Position numbers and translations under genes: made by a program
Notes under the pieces: generated by a model
The model's database searches: none
The model's input: only the letters and a program-made list of their open reading frames with translations
Told to the model about the DNA's origin: nothing
Part shown: positions 35,636-44,280 of the stretch, in pieces
Layout of the letters: each line of letters starts with the position of its first letter
How positions within the stretch are numbered: position 1 is the stretch's first letter
Assembly (NCBI RefSeq): GCF_022836495.1
Contig: NZ_BQXM01000009.1
Span: forward strand, 62,001 to 126,000
DNA from: Desulforhabdus sp. TSK
GTDB taxonomy: Bacteria > Desulfobacterota > Syntrophobacteria > Syntrophobacterales > Syntrophobacteraceae
Direction: 5' to 3'
DNA: 64,000 nucleotides

Positions 35636-36955
35636 ATGAATCTGACGGTGGCCCTGGAAACATTGGGCTGCAAAGTAAATCAATACGAATCGTCCTATTT
35701 CCTTCAACTTTTGGAGGATGCGGGCTATCGCATGGTCTCCTTTCGGGACCACGCCGATATTTACATCGTCCACAGCTGCGCTGTCACTTCCAAGGCGGGC
35801 TTTCAAACGCGACAGCTTTTGCGACGGGCTCAACGACTCCATCCTGAGGCGAAGATCATCGTAGCTGGATGTGGAGCGCAGCTCGACCATGAGCGCTTTG
35901 CCGATGAAGGATTGGCCACCCACATCCTGGGAAATGCGGAGAAATTCGACCTGCTCCACTGGTTGCAGGTCGCCGGCAGCCTGTCCCAGCCGGTAAAGGC
36001 CATCAGCAACCCACGCCGTTACACCCATTTTGCCCGCTCTCCCGTCTCGCGCATGCATGCAGGACGCGCACGGGCCGTCTTGAAGCTTCAGGACGGATGC
36101 GACGCCTTCTGTTCATACTGCGTCGTGCCTTTTACCCGGGGCAAAAGCAGGAGCCTTCCCCCGGACCAGGTCCGCATCCAAATGGAGCGGTTTTTGCGCC
36201 ACGGGTACCGTGAAGTGGTCCTCACGGGCATCCATCTCGGGCAATGGGGCAGGGATCTCGATCCCCCCCGGGAACTGGCGGCATTATTGGACAGTTTCCC
36301 TGCAGATTCCCTCCCCCCACGGGTGCGCCTCAGTTCCCTGGAACCCATGGAGTGGACGCGAGAGCTCCTGCGCCGCCTGCCTTCCTGGGATTGGATCTGC
36401 CCCCACTTCCATGTGCCCCTGCAGAGCGGCGACAACGAAATCCTGGAGCGGATGCATCGGCCTTACACCACCCGGCGGTATGCAGAGCTCATCAGGGAGC
36501 TGCATTCAATTTTTCCGGAAGCCGCCCTCGGCGCGGACATCATGGTGGGCTTCCCGGGAGAAACAGAGCACCACTTCCACAACACGTTCCAACTCATTCG
36601 TGAGCTTCCCCTCGCCTACCTGCATGTATTTCCTTACTCACCCAGGCCCGGGACCCTCGCCGCCCAGTGGTCGGGCCGGGTCACGGGAAAGGAATTGAAG
36701 CGGAGGGCGCACCTTTTGCTCGAATTGAGCGCAGAGAAGCGGCGGGCCTTCCGCCAACGATTCCTGGGCCGGGAACTGGAAGTCCTCGTGGAGAACCGTG
36801 TTCTGCCCGGCCGGTGGCAGGGTACCAGCCGGAATTACCTTCAGATCATATTCACGGCTCCGGACGATCTTCCTCAGGGCTCACTGATGACAGTACGCCT
36901 CCTGCGCGAGAGCGAGGAGGGATTGATCGGAGAGCTGACCTCTATTCCCCACTGA
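35636..36955 (+). CDS. mtaB: tRNA t6A37 methylthiotransferase MtaB
   Basis: A radical-SAM enzyme that converts t6A37 to ms2t6A37 in tRNA. The N-terminal UPF0004 domain begins with LGCKVNQYES and has HSCAVTSKAGFQTRQ and VAGCGAQ, giving the three cysteines of the auxiliary cluster. The radical-SAM motif is CDAFCSYC (C155, C159, C162), followed by VPFTRGKSRS. A C-terminal TRAM-like domain completes about 439 residues. The ATG at 35636 with GGAG before it is preferred; ATG 35624 is also possible. It follows mnmA, so both thiolation enzymes share a transcript. Its end overlaps the convergent next gene by 14 nt. Confidence 0.93.
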   Translation: MNLTVALETLGCKVNQYESSYFLQLLEDAGYRMVSFRDHADIYIVHSCAVTSKAGFQTRQLLRRAQRLHPEAKIIVAGCGAQLDHERFADEGLATHILGNAEKFDLLHWLQVAGSLSQPVKAISNPRRYTHFARSPVSRMHAGRARAVLKLQDGCDAFCSYCVVPFTRGKSRSLPPDQVRIQMERFLRHGYREVVLTGIHLGQWGRDLDPPRELAALLDSFPADSLPPRVRLSSLEPMEWTRELLRRLPSWDWICPHFHVPLQSGDNEILERMHRPYTTRRYAELIRELHSIFPEAALGADIMVGFPGETEHHFHNTFQLIRELPLAYLHVFPYSPRPGTLAAQWSGRVTGKELKRRAHLLLELSAEKRRAFRQRFLGRELEVLVENRVLPGRWQGTSRNYLQIIFTAPDDLPQGSLMTVRLLRESEEGLIGELTSIPH

Positions 36956-38633
36956 ACATGAAAAACTTCATGAGTTGGGCGTCGGGTGGGGCATCCCCGG
37001 CAAATCGCCCCATATCCTCTGAATATTCCCGGAACAATGGCTCCAGATATTCCCGAGCCAGGGCGAGATTCGAAGCATCCATCCTTAGGGTTTCAAGCCA
37101 GACTCGGATCGTCTCCTCCATACGAACGGGCGTCAGCAGAGGAAAATAATCCGGCCATTGGGTGACTGGAATCGGAGCCACCTTCCAGGCGCCTTTCCCC
37201 TGGAACCGGGCTGCGGCCGTCCAAATCATGCTGCCCAGTGTGACGTCTTCCAGACTCCGAATCAACCCTTCGTGCCATAAGCGGCTCCCCAGAGAGCCCG
37301 GATCCACTTCCAGGGCATCAAAAACCGGTCCAAGACCCTCTACCATGTCTGCGAAGTGCTTCCCCTGGGCCAGATCGCCTCGCGTTCTGAAAAAATCCTC
37401 CTGGGGAAACGGGTGGGACGCAGATACGGAACGCAACAGGCGCGGCGTTTTCTGCGCCAGCAGCTCGGCGGATTCCAACCACTCGGCATCCAGGCATTTT
37501 ATTCCCGGCGGCCACAGGGAAAGCCAACCTTCCCTCATGATCTGCCGCAGACGATTCCTCAAACGAATCACCTGCTCATGCCCCCAACGAAAGAGGTGCT
37601 CCAAAAAAACGTTTTCCAACACCTCTTCCGCCAGCCGCAGGTTGCCTGCGCTCCTCATTTCGAGGCCGAGATTGACATAAGCCACCGCTTTGTCCACTCC
37701 CCGCCGCAGCGCTTCGGGATGGTCGGGGGACAATTGATCCGCAACGATAACCTTGTTGGCCAGGCCGGCCAGTTCCATTTGAAGTGCCCCCAGGAGCAAA
37801 GGGTCCTCCAATTCCTGAAGGGCAGCACCCAGCAAATCCCCCTGGGGCACCAGGGCCAGGGCAAAAGACGGACGGGCACCGCTTTCCTCACTCAGTAAAG
37901 CAGGCTCCTTGCGAAGGCTGAGCTCTTCGGGACCAACGGATCGATAGATTTCCAGGGCATCGTAGAAATCGGGAATTGCCTGATCTTCCAAACGCCCCTT
38001 GTGAAACCAATAAGCGTCCTCCTCCACTTCTGCGCCGGCAGAAAACAGAATGTGGCTCATGAGCTCCCCATAGAAACCCGGGTTCGCTTCAAATATGAGG
38101 CTCAAGAGGTGCATGATGAAACCTTCATATTGCGGATAAAGGCACTCCCAAAAATATTGATCCTCCAACGTATGGGGAGGAAGCGAGTCCCTGGCTTCCA
38201 GCAGGTCGATGTCTTCCGGAGCTGTGGCCACGGATATCCATCGTTTGAAGAGGGTCACGAGCAGCTCGAAATCCGCGTGATAGATCCAGGCCAGGAGTCT
38301 TTCCTCACTGGCTCCAGCCAGACGCTCCAGCCAGGCGACCGCCTGAGCTGGGTTGAGAGCGTCTTTTTGCCACCATTCCAGGTCAAAGAGGTGATTCGTC
38401 TGCTCGACGGACGCCAAAGCCAGCAGCGGGGAGGCATCGTTCGACCCGATCTCCTTGACGGAGAAGTAGAAATCCTGGGGGGCCAGAGCAGCCACAACGG
38501 CTTCGGCATCGGCACGGGACAGGATGACTTCCATCCTTTGCTTGGCGGGCAGACGCATCAAATGAGAGCTGAGCTCCCGGGGAGAAAGCCGCTGAATTCG
38601 TTTTTCATCCAGTTCCAATAGATTTCCTTTCAT
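36942..38633 (-). CDS. uncharacterised 563-residue protein, probably DUF6178-like
   Basis: A soluble, helix-rich protein with no recognisable catalytic motif. It begins MKGNLLELDEKRIQRLSPRE and includes QDFYFSVKEIG, LLAWIYHADFELLVTLFKRW, LEDQYFWECLYPQYEGFIMH and ADQLSPDHPEALRRGVDKAV. This pattern recalls a family of uncharacterised proteins of anaerobic deltaproteobacteria (DUF6178), which I name with moderate confidence only. It is convergent with mtaB (14-nt overlap) and has no co-directional neighbour. Function unknown. Confidence 0.7.
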   Translation of the reverse strand: MKGNLLELDEKRIQRLSPRELSSHLMRLPAKQRMEVILSRADAEAVVAALAPQDFYFSVKEIGSNDASPLLALASVEQTNHLFDLEWWQKDALNPAQAVAWLERLAGASEERLLAWIYHADFELLVTLFKRWISVATAPEDIDLLEARDSLPPHTLEDQYFWECLYPQYEGFIMHLLSLIFEANPGFYGELMSHILFSAGAEVEEDAYWFHKGRLEDQAIPDFYDALEIYRSVGPEELSLRKEPALLSEESGARPSFALALVPQGDLLGAALQELEDPLLLGALQMELAGLANKVIVADQLSPDHPEALRRGVDKAVAYVNLGLEMRSAGNLRLAEEVLENVFLEHLFRWGHEQVIRLRNRLRQIMREGWLSLWPPGIKCLDAEWLESAELLAQKTPRLLRSVSASHPFPQEDFFRTRGDLAQGKHFADMVEGLGPVFDALEVDPGSLGSRLWHEGLIRSLEDVTLGSMIWTAAARFQGKGAWKVAPIPVTQWPDYFPLLTPVRMEETIRVWLETLRMDASNLALAREYLEPLFREYSEDMGRFAGDAPPDAQLMKFFMFSGE

Positions 38634-38964
38634 ATGTGCTCCATTGATTCACCCATCATTCCCAAATGGTTCCCAAACTGCCAATCATTGCCCCTATCCC
38701 CTGGCTGCAAAAGCTCGCCACGTCATGATGCCATCATTGATTTATTCAAACGATTCCATCAATTAACAGGAGCGCAGCTCCTGAGCGCTCACACGTATTC
38801 CCTTGCGCTCACGCAGGAGAAAGATTATAGAATTAAAAATATTCAAAGCCATGGTCAGTCTATCAGGGTTTGATGCTGTTTGGGCCCCTATATGGACAGC
38901 CGATCGGGACTCTCGAGCATTTTACCCGAAAAGATTTGAATGTTTAATGGGATAGGAGAGAAAA
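38634..38964. other. intergenic region upstream of the SufBC-like pair
   Basis: A 330-bp gap. It holds a GGAGCGCAGCTCC hairpin followed by GAGCGCTC (about 38769-38790) and a candidate promoter just downstream. No gene was recognised. Confidence 0.45.
38803..38831 (+). promoter_or_regulatory. candidate sigma70 promoter for the SufBC-like operon
   Basis: TTGCGC (38803-38808) and TATAGA (38826-38831) are 17 nt apart, about 130 nt upstream of the ATPase gene. Palindromes immediately upstream (38769-38790) could be a regulator site. The -35 match is partial. Confidence 0.33.
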
Positions 38965-39732
38965 ATGTTACTCATAGAGGATCTGCAGGTTGAGCTTGCA
39001 GGCAAAACCATACTCAAGCATATCGATCTTGAGATCAAGCCGGGTGAGACGCACGCCCTCTTCGGTCCCAACGGATCGGGCAAGACGTCGCTCCTCATGA
39101 CCATTATGGGCTACCCTCAATATAAGGTGACGGGGGGCAAAATCATCTTCAAGGGCGTGGACATCACTCACAGCCCCATCAATGAGAGAGCGAGTCTCGG
39201 CATCGGCATGTCCTACCAGAGGCCTCCAACCATTCATGGCCTCAAGACGCGCCAGATGGTGGAGATCTGCGCCGCCAAGCGGGAAGTCAGCGTGGAAGGC
39301 CTCGCCAGGCGGGTCAACTTTCAAGACTTTCTGGAAAGGGATGTGAACGCGGGGTTTTCGGGTGGAGAGATCAAGCGTTCGGAATTGCTTCAATTGATGG
39401 CGCAGAATCCCGATTTCATGCTGTTCGACGAACCCGAATCCGGCGTGGACATGGAAAACATCGCCCTCGTGGGAAACACCATCGCGAAGCTCCTGCAGAA
39501 GGACTGCGAATCGACGGATCAAAAGTCCCGGCTTCAAATGAAGCGGGAGCGGACCAAGATGGGACTCATCATCACCCATACGGGGTATATCCTGGACTAC
39601 GTGGCCGTAGACAAGGGTCAGGTTCTCTACAACGGCGTTCTGAGCTGCAGCACGAACCCTCGAGAAATTCTGAGATGCATCGGGGAAGTCGGATATGAGG
39701 AGTGTGTGAGATGTACGATAGACAACCTTTAA
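38965..39732 (+). CDS. SufC/SmsC-type Fe-S assembly ATPase
   Basis: An ABC ATPase of the SufC type that works with SufB/D in Fe-S cluster assembly. The 255-residue protein has Walker A GPNGSGKT (34-41), a Q-loop region YQRPPTIHGLKTRQM, the signature NAGFSGGEIKRSELLQL and Walker B FMLFDEPESGVDMENI, closely matching SufC. It is followed by a single SufB/D-family gene with a 22-nt overlap and no sufS, sufE or sufU. This is the minimal two-gene arrangement described for many anaerobes and archaea (SMS). AGGAG precedes the ATG. Confidence 0.9.
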   Translation: MLLIEDLQVELAGKTILKHIDLEIKPGETHALFGPNGSGKTSLLMTIMGYPQYKVTGGKIIFKGVDITHSPINERASLGIGMSYQRPPTIHGLKTRQMVEICAAKREVSVEGLARRVNFQDFLERDVNAGFSGGEIKRSELLQLMAQNPDFMLFDEPESGVDMENIALVGNTIAKLLQKDCESTDQKSRLQMKRERTKMGLIITHTGYILDYVAVDKGQVLYNGVLSCSTNPREILRCIGEVGYEECVRCTIDNL

Positions 39733-40937
39733 TCAACAAAGCGGCAACAGCCCTGGACAAGAAGGCGCCCATCGGTCCGGACATCGACCTGGGCCAGTTC
39801 GAGCAGACTCCCGTTCCTCATGAGCATCTCGACGATGCAGGTTTGTTAAAGCTCCCGGAGGAGGAAAAGCAGCAACTGCTCATGGCTGGAGTGGATGTCA
39901 GCGAGAGGGAACGAGGCGGCACTTTTTTCCAAAAAGACACGGAAGTCGTACACTGCAAATCCAAGCAGGAAGGGATCGAGGTCATCCCCATTCGGGAAGC
40001 CCTGGAAAAGCACGACTGGATCAAGGATTATTACTGGAAGCTGGCCTCTGTGGACGCTGACAAGTATACAGCGGCGTCGGAGATGAACCTGCACAACGGG
40101 TATGTCATCCGCGCGCTTCCCGGGGCCAAAAGCATCTACCCCATCCAGGCCTGCCTCTACCTGGACAAGCAGGGGCTGCAGCAAAATGTCCACAATATCA
40201 TCATCGCGGAAGAGGATTCCGAGCTGCACATCATCACGGGATGTTCCACCTCCCCCCACGCCACCAAGGGAATTCATGTCGGGATTTCCGAATTTTATAT
40301 CAAGAAAAACGCCAAACTGAGCTTCACCATGATTCACAACTGGGCTGAAGACATGGTCGTTCGCCCTCGTTCCGTCGCGCAGGTGGAAGAGGGAGGCCTC
40401 TTTTTGAACAACTACGTTTGCATGAAACCGGTCCGATCTTTGCAAATGTATCCGACGACACACCTGGTGGGAGAGAACGCCGTAGCACGCATGTACAGCA
40501 TCATCGTGGGCAGTCCCGATTCTGAATATGACGTGGGAGGCCGAGTATACCTCAAGAAAAAGGGCAACCGGGCCGAAGTCGTGGCGCGCACCATCACCAA
40601 CGGCGGAAGAATCATCTCCCGGGGGCATCTCATTGGTGAAGTTGCAGACATCAAGGCACACCTGGAATGCAAGGGTCTCATCCTCAAGGGTGGGCTGGTC
40701 TACGCAGTTCCGGAACTGGAAGGACACGTGGACGGCGTGGAAATGTCTCATGAAGCTGCAGTGGGTAAAATTGCACAGGAAGAGATCAACTATCTCATGT
40801 CCCGAGGTCTCAGTGAAGACGAGGCAACGTCAACCATCGTGCGCGGCTTCCTGAGCGTCGACATCCCCGGGCTTCCACCGCAGCTGAAGGCTGAAATCGA
40901 CAAAGCGATCGAGCTGAGTGAAAAAGACGTGATGTGA
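39711..40937 (+). CDS. SufB/SufD-family (SmsB-type) Fe-S assembly protein
   Basis: Scaffold partner of the SufC-like ATPase. The 408-residue protein has the SufBD beta-helix core with LVGENAVARMYSIIVG and VARTITNGGRIISRG. HLECKGLIL has the cysteine near the scaffold site. The SufB C-terminal signature VEMSHEAAVGKIAQEEINYL is followed by MSRGLSEDEATSTIVRGFLS. GAGGAG 8 nt before the ATG at 39711 fixes the start, inside the end of the ATPase gene. A single SufB/D protein presumably forms a homodimer here. Confidence 0.9.
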   Translation: MYDRQPLINKAATALDKKAPIGPDIDLGQFEQTPVPHEHLDDAGLLKLPEEEKQQLLMAGVDVSERERGGTFFQKDTEVVHCKSKQEGIEVIPIREALEKHDWIKDYYWKLASVDADKYTAASEMNLHNGYVIRALPGAKSIYPIQACLYLDKQGLQQNVHNIIIAEEDSELHIITGCSTSPHATKGIHVGISEFYIKKNAKLSFTMIHNWAEDMVVRPRSVAQVEEGGLFLNNYVCMKPVRSLQMYPTTHLVGENAVARMYSIIVGSPDSEYDVGGRVYLKKKGNRAEVVARTITNGGRIISRGHLIGEVADIKAHLECKGLILKGGLVYAVPELEGHVDGVEMSHEAAVGKIAQEEINYLMSRGLSEDEATSTIVRGFLSVDIPGLPPQLKAEIDKAIELSEKDVM

Positions 40938-40991
40938 TTTCCCAGTTGTCCTGAGGGACACATTTACGGGAAGAAATGGGAGGCGGAGATT

Positions 40992-41372
40992 ATGAAACGA
41001 ATAGTGACCGTAATGATGCTTCTGTCTTTTATTCTGGGTGGAATCGGCATCCCCGCCCGGGCAGAGGATGCGCCACGCCCCCCATTTCCCATCCCTGAAG
41101 ATTCCGGCCCCACGTATAGCAGTCCGGGTCGGTGCGCAACATCGATGGACTACGACTCTGACAAACCGGCCCCTCCGGGTGAGCTCATCATCGTGGACAC
41201 CCTCGTTCTGAGGCCCCTGGGATTCGTAGCGCTGACGATCGGTGCTGTAGGAGCACTGATCAGCATGCCCTTCGCAGCCATGACCAACAGTTGCGACAGG
41301 GTGCAGGAAGCCCTCATCGAAAGACCCTATCACTACACTTTTACACGTCCCCTGGGTGAACTGGACTATTAG
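40992..41372 (+). CDS. small exported/membrane protein of unknown function
   Basis: A 126-residue protein with a clear signal peptide (MKRIVTVMMLLSFILGGIGI, cleavage likely after PARA), a short periplasmic segment rich in Pro, and one further hydrophobic helix (LGFVALTIGAVGALISMPFA). It ends with ERPYHYTFTRPLGELDY. The pattern RPLG...A.T..G......LPF resembles small envelope proteins common in deltaproteobacteria. Function unknown. A purine-rich GGGAGGCGGAG precedes the ATG. It lies 4 nt upstream of coaE. Confidence 0.75.
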   Translation: MKRIVTVMMLLSFILGGIGIPARAEDAPRPPFPIPEDSGPTYSSPGRCATSMDYDSDKPAPPGELIIVDTLVLRPLGFVALTIGAVGALISMPFAAMTNSCDRVQEALIERPYHYTFTRPLGELDY

Positions 41373-41375
41373 GTC

Positions 41376-41984
41376 GTGCCTGCCAAGACGACCAAGGTGG
41401 CCATCACTGGGGGGATTGCCACGGGCAAGAGCACGGTCTCCAAAATGTTTCAGGAGCTGGGGGCCGTTATACTGGACGCGGACCAGGTGGCGCGCGAGGT
41501 TGTCGCTCCAGGCAGCCCCGGCTGGAAGCGCCTCCGCCAGCTGCTTGGACCGGACTACTTTGGCGAAACGGGTGAGCTCAAGCGGGCCATGTTGAGAGAT
41601 CTCATCATTGCCGACCCTCAGTGCCGTGAGCAAGTGAATGCCATCCTCCATCCTGCCATTATGGAACGCATGGACGGGGAATGGCGCCGCCATGCGGAGG
41701 CCCATGACGGACGACCCGTTTTATTCGATATCCCCCTGCTTTTCGAAGGAAAGTGGGATCGCTACTTCGAAACCATTGTCCTGGTTTACGTTCCACGTGA
41801 GATCCAGATCCAGCGATTGATGGATCGAGACAGACTCTCCCGCCCGGAAGCCGAAAAAACCCTCACCATGCAGCTTCCCATCGATTCCAAAAAGGTCCTC
41901 TCCCACATCATCATCGACAACAGCAAAGATCTCGAGCATACACGGCGCCAGGTGGAAGCCGTGTGGAATCAATTGAAAAACTGA
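41376..41984 (+). CDS. coaE: dephospho-CoA kinase
   Basis: Last step of coenzyme A synthesis: phosphorylates dephospho-CoA at the 3' ribose hydroxyl. From GTG at 41376 the 202-residue protein has the P-loop ITGGIATGKSTVS, LDADQVAREVV, the CoA-domain block LHPAIMERM and LLFEGKWDRYFETIVLVYVP, then the lid RDRLSRPEAEKTL. Its start is 4 nt after the small exported protein gene. Normal length. It is followed by a palindromic repeat. Confidence 0.93.
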   Translation: MPAKTTKVAITGGIATGKSTVSKMFQELGAVILDADQVAREVVAPGSPGWKRLRQLLGPDYFGETGELKRAMLRDLIIADPQCREQVNAILHPAIMERMDGEWRRHAEAHDGRPVLFDIPLLFEGKWDRYFETIVLVYVPREIQIQRLMDRDRLSRPEAEKTLTMQLPIDSKKVLSHIIIDNSKDLEHTRRQVEAVWNQLKN

Positions 41985-41989
41985 CCTTT

Positions 41990-42105
41990 GTACGACAACG
42001 GGACATTGCTCTGCCGCGTAGGGTGGGCTTTTGCCCACCAACCAATGCTTTCGGCGCGGAACGGTGGGCAAAGCCCACCCTACGCAAGAACTCTCGTTGT
42101 AGTAC
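41990..42105. repeat. palindromic element R1 (GCGTAGGGTGGGC type)
   Basis: Outer arms TGTACGACAACG and CGTTGTAGTAC enclose two nested hairpins: GGGTGGGCTTTTGCCCACC and GGTGGGCAAAGCCCACCC. The second copy, R2, is at 46041-46166 in the opposite orientation with about one mismatch per arm. It lies between convergent coaE and ppiD. Confidence 0.75.
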
Positions 42106-42130
42106 TAAAGCCTCAGGCCCTTCACCGACA

Positions 42131-44032
42131 TCACAGCTCCCGGTAGATTTCCACCTTGGATTTGATCCGTTCAGCCTCCATCCAGGACTGCCACAAGGCA
42201 CCCTCCTTGACCTGCCGGATCCTTTTCACAATGGAATCCCGTTCCTTATCCAGGCCTTCTTCCACCGCCTTTTTGCCCAGGAGCTGGACTACGACGTAGC
42301 GGTTTCCCATGGAAAGAGGAGCATCGGGGAAGGGCCGTGAGCCTTCCAGTTCGAAGAGGGTATTGAAGCCTGCTCCCTGGCGCAACGGCATCAAATCCTT
42401 ATCCGGATCGCGTCGTGAGAACCACCCGCTTTTTTTCACCTCGAATTTCTTTTCCTTTGCAACCTGCTCCAGGCTGCCGGCATTTTTCGCTGCAGTGATC
42501 AGCTCGACCGCCTTCATGTTCGTGAGCTCCGAAGCCTTCTCCCTCTTGAAATCCTGTACCACGCGATCTTTCACCTTTGCAAAAGGCGGCACCTGCGGCT
42601 CCTGCTTCCCTGTCACCTCCAGCACCAGGAAGCCTTTGGGCGTTTCCAGCACGTCGCTGACCTCCTTTTCACCCAGGGCAAATATCTTCTGCATCAGGGG
42701 AGGATCCGCCGCTTCCAGTCCAGGCAGGATTTCACTCTGGCTCACCCACACCTTGTCGCCTGTCAACTTGACCTTCTGAGCCTCGGCTACATTGGCAACC
42801 TCTCTCTGCGCGTAGGCGATATCGGCAAAGGCCTGTGCCTTCCCAAAGGCAATGTCACGTGCCTTTTCCTCTTTCATGGATTTTTCTACCGAGGCTCGTG
42901 CCTCTTCCCACGATTCTGTCTTTTCAGGCCGGACATCCTCGACCTTGATGATGTGGAATCCGAAGGGGCTGCGCACCAGATCACTGATCTCCCCGGGCTT
43001 CATGGAGAACGCGGCCTCGGAAAAAGGTGCGATCATCTTGCCGCGTGTGAAGTATCCCAGGTCGCCACCGTTTTGTGCTGCAGAGGGATCCTGTGAATAT
43101 TTTTTGGCAAGCTCGGTGAAATTCTTTCCCTTTTTGGCCTCAGCCAGCACCTTCTCAGCCTCGGCGCGAACCTTCGAGACTTCCTCCTCGGGAGCGTCCT
43201 GCTTCAGATTGAAGAGAATGTGCCGGGCGTGCACTTCCGCCTCGTGTCGATACTTTTCCTTGTTTTCCTCATATCTTTGGCGTACATCGTCTTCGGTGAC
43301 CTGAACTCCTCCAAGGTAATCCTCTGCTTTGAACAAGACATAGGAAACCTGACGCTTCTCAGGGTCCCTGTAGCGATCCTGGGCCCCTTTGAAAAATGAT
43401 TCCAGGGCATTGTCATCGAAAGCAACCTGGTCCTCATAACTCTTGGGGTCCAAAATCACGTAGCTCACCTGGATCGTGCTGTTGTTGAAAAGGAATTCTG
43501 CGCGCACTTCCGCATCGGTGACAATGGCCTGCCGGGTGACAAATGCTTGGACTTTTTGAGCGGAGAGATCCTCGGAAAGCCTCTGCTCAAAGGCCTCGGG
43601 TGAAAGGCGATTTTGCTGGAGGACCCGGACATAGAGATTTTGATCAAATTTCCCATCCCTCTGAAATACGGGATACTCGAGTACCTTCTGTTGAATCTCG
43701 GATGTCGTGGCCACAAGTCCCAGATCCTGGGCCGCCCTGGAAATAACGTAGCGGTCGACGAGCATATCCAGGGCCTGCTTCTTCAGATTGAGCTGACGGA
43801 TCATGTCCTCTGAAAATGCCTTGCCGAATTGACCGCGATACATCTCCACCATTCGGGAGTAGGCCTGGTTGTACTCATTGATGCTGATGTAATGGTCATC
43901 CACCCGGGCCATTTGCGTGTCCTTTTGGGATTTATAGCTGTAGCCGCCCCAAAAGATGAAAACGATGACGATCAGGAACAAGGCGACTTTGATGAGCCAC
44001 GAAGTAGCATGCTTTCTGAAAAGATTGAGCAT
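42131..44032 (-). CDS. ppiD: PpiD-type periplasmic peptidyl-prolyl isomerase/foldase
   Basis: A 633-residue membrane-anchored foldase. One N-terminal membrane helix (about 14-32; LIKVALFLIVIVFIFWGGYS) leaves the rest in the periplasm. A SurA_N-like chaperone domain follows (about 36-200). A parvulin domain lies near 262-360 (VHARHILFNLKQDAPEEEV onward; GGDLGYFTRGKM and SPFGFHIIKVEDV). The C-terminal half is a second chaperone-like region. It is the last gene of a set with a small membrane protein and two dynamin-like GTPases. It assists outer-membrane and secreted protein folding. Confidence 0.92.
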   Translation of the reverse strand: MLNLFRKHATSWLIKVALFLIVIVFIFWGGYSYKSQKDTQMARVDDHYISINEYNQAYSRMVEMYRGQFGKAFSEDMIRQLNLKKQALDMLVDRYVISRAAQDLGLVATTSEIQQKVLEYPVFQRDGKFDQNLYVRVLQQNRLSPEAFEQRLSEDLSAQKVQAFVTRQAIVTDAEVRAEFLFNNSTIQVSYVILDPKSYEDQVAFDDNALESFFKGAQDRYRDPEKRQVSYVLFKAEDYLGGVQVTEDDVRQRYEENKEKYRHEAEVHARHILFNLKQDAPEEEVSKVRAEAEKVLAEAKKGKNFTELAKKYSQDPSAAQNGGDLGYFTRGKMIAPFSEAAFSMKPGEISDLVRSPFGFHIIKVEDVRPEKTESWEEARASVEKSMKEEKARDIAFGKAQAFADIAYAQREVANVAEAQKVKLTGDKVWVSQSEILPGLEAADPPLMQKIFALGEKEVSDVLETPKGFLVLEVTGKQEPQVPPFAKVKDRVVQDFKREKASELTNMKAVELITAAKNAGSLEQVAKEKKFEVKKSGWFSRRDPDKDLMPLRQGAGFNTLFELEGSRPFPDAPLSMGNRYVVVQLLGKKAVEEGLDKERDSIVKRIRQVKEGALWQSWMEAERIKSKVEIYREL

Positions 44033-44059
44033 AGGTCCGATGTGCCTCCTTTTAGTGGA

Positions 44060-44269
44060 CTAGGGGGTTGTGACGGGTTCGGTATGGCGTCGCATGAACA
44101 GGATATACAATACGGCGCCCAGGAAGGGCAAAGTGGAAACCGTGAAAAACCAGAGCATCTTTTTTCTATGACTGGGAAAGCGCCGCCTGGGGATGTCCAC
44201 CAGCGCCCAGAATGTGGGAATCAGGGGGAGCGCAAGCAGCAGCAGAACCAAAACAATCTTTACGGGCAT
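44060..44269 (-). CDS. small two-helix membrane protein (PLDc_N-like)
   Basis: A 69-residue protein with two hydrophobic helices (IVLVLLLLALPLIPTFWALV and MLWFFTVSTLPFLGAVLYIL) joined by a basic loop (PRRRFPSHRKK). This resembles the PLDc_N family of small membrane proteins found alone or at the N terminus of cardiolipin synthases. It lies 11 nt after the first dynamin-like GTPase gene and 27 nt before ppiD. Function unknown. Confidence 0.72.
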   Translation of the reverse strand: MPVKIVLVLLLLALPLIPTFWALVDIPRRRFPSHRKKMLWFFTVSTLPFLGAVLYILFMRRHTEPVTTP

Positions 44270-44280
44270 TCATTTATCCT

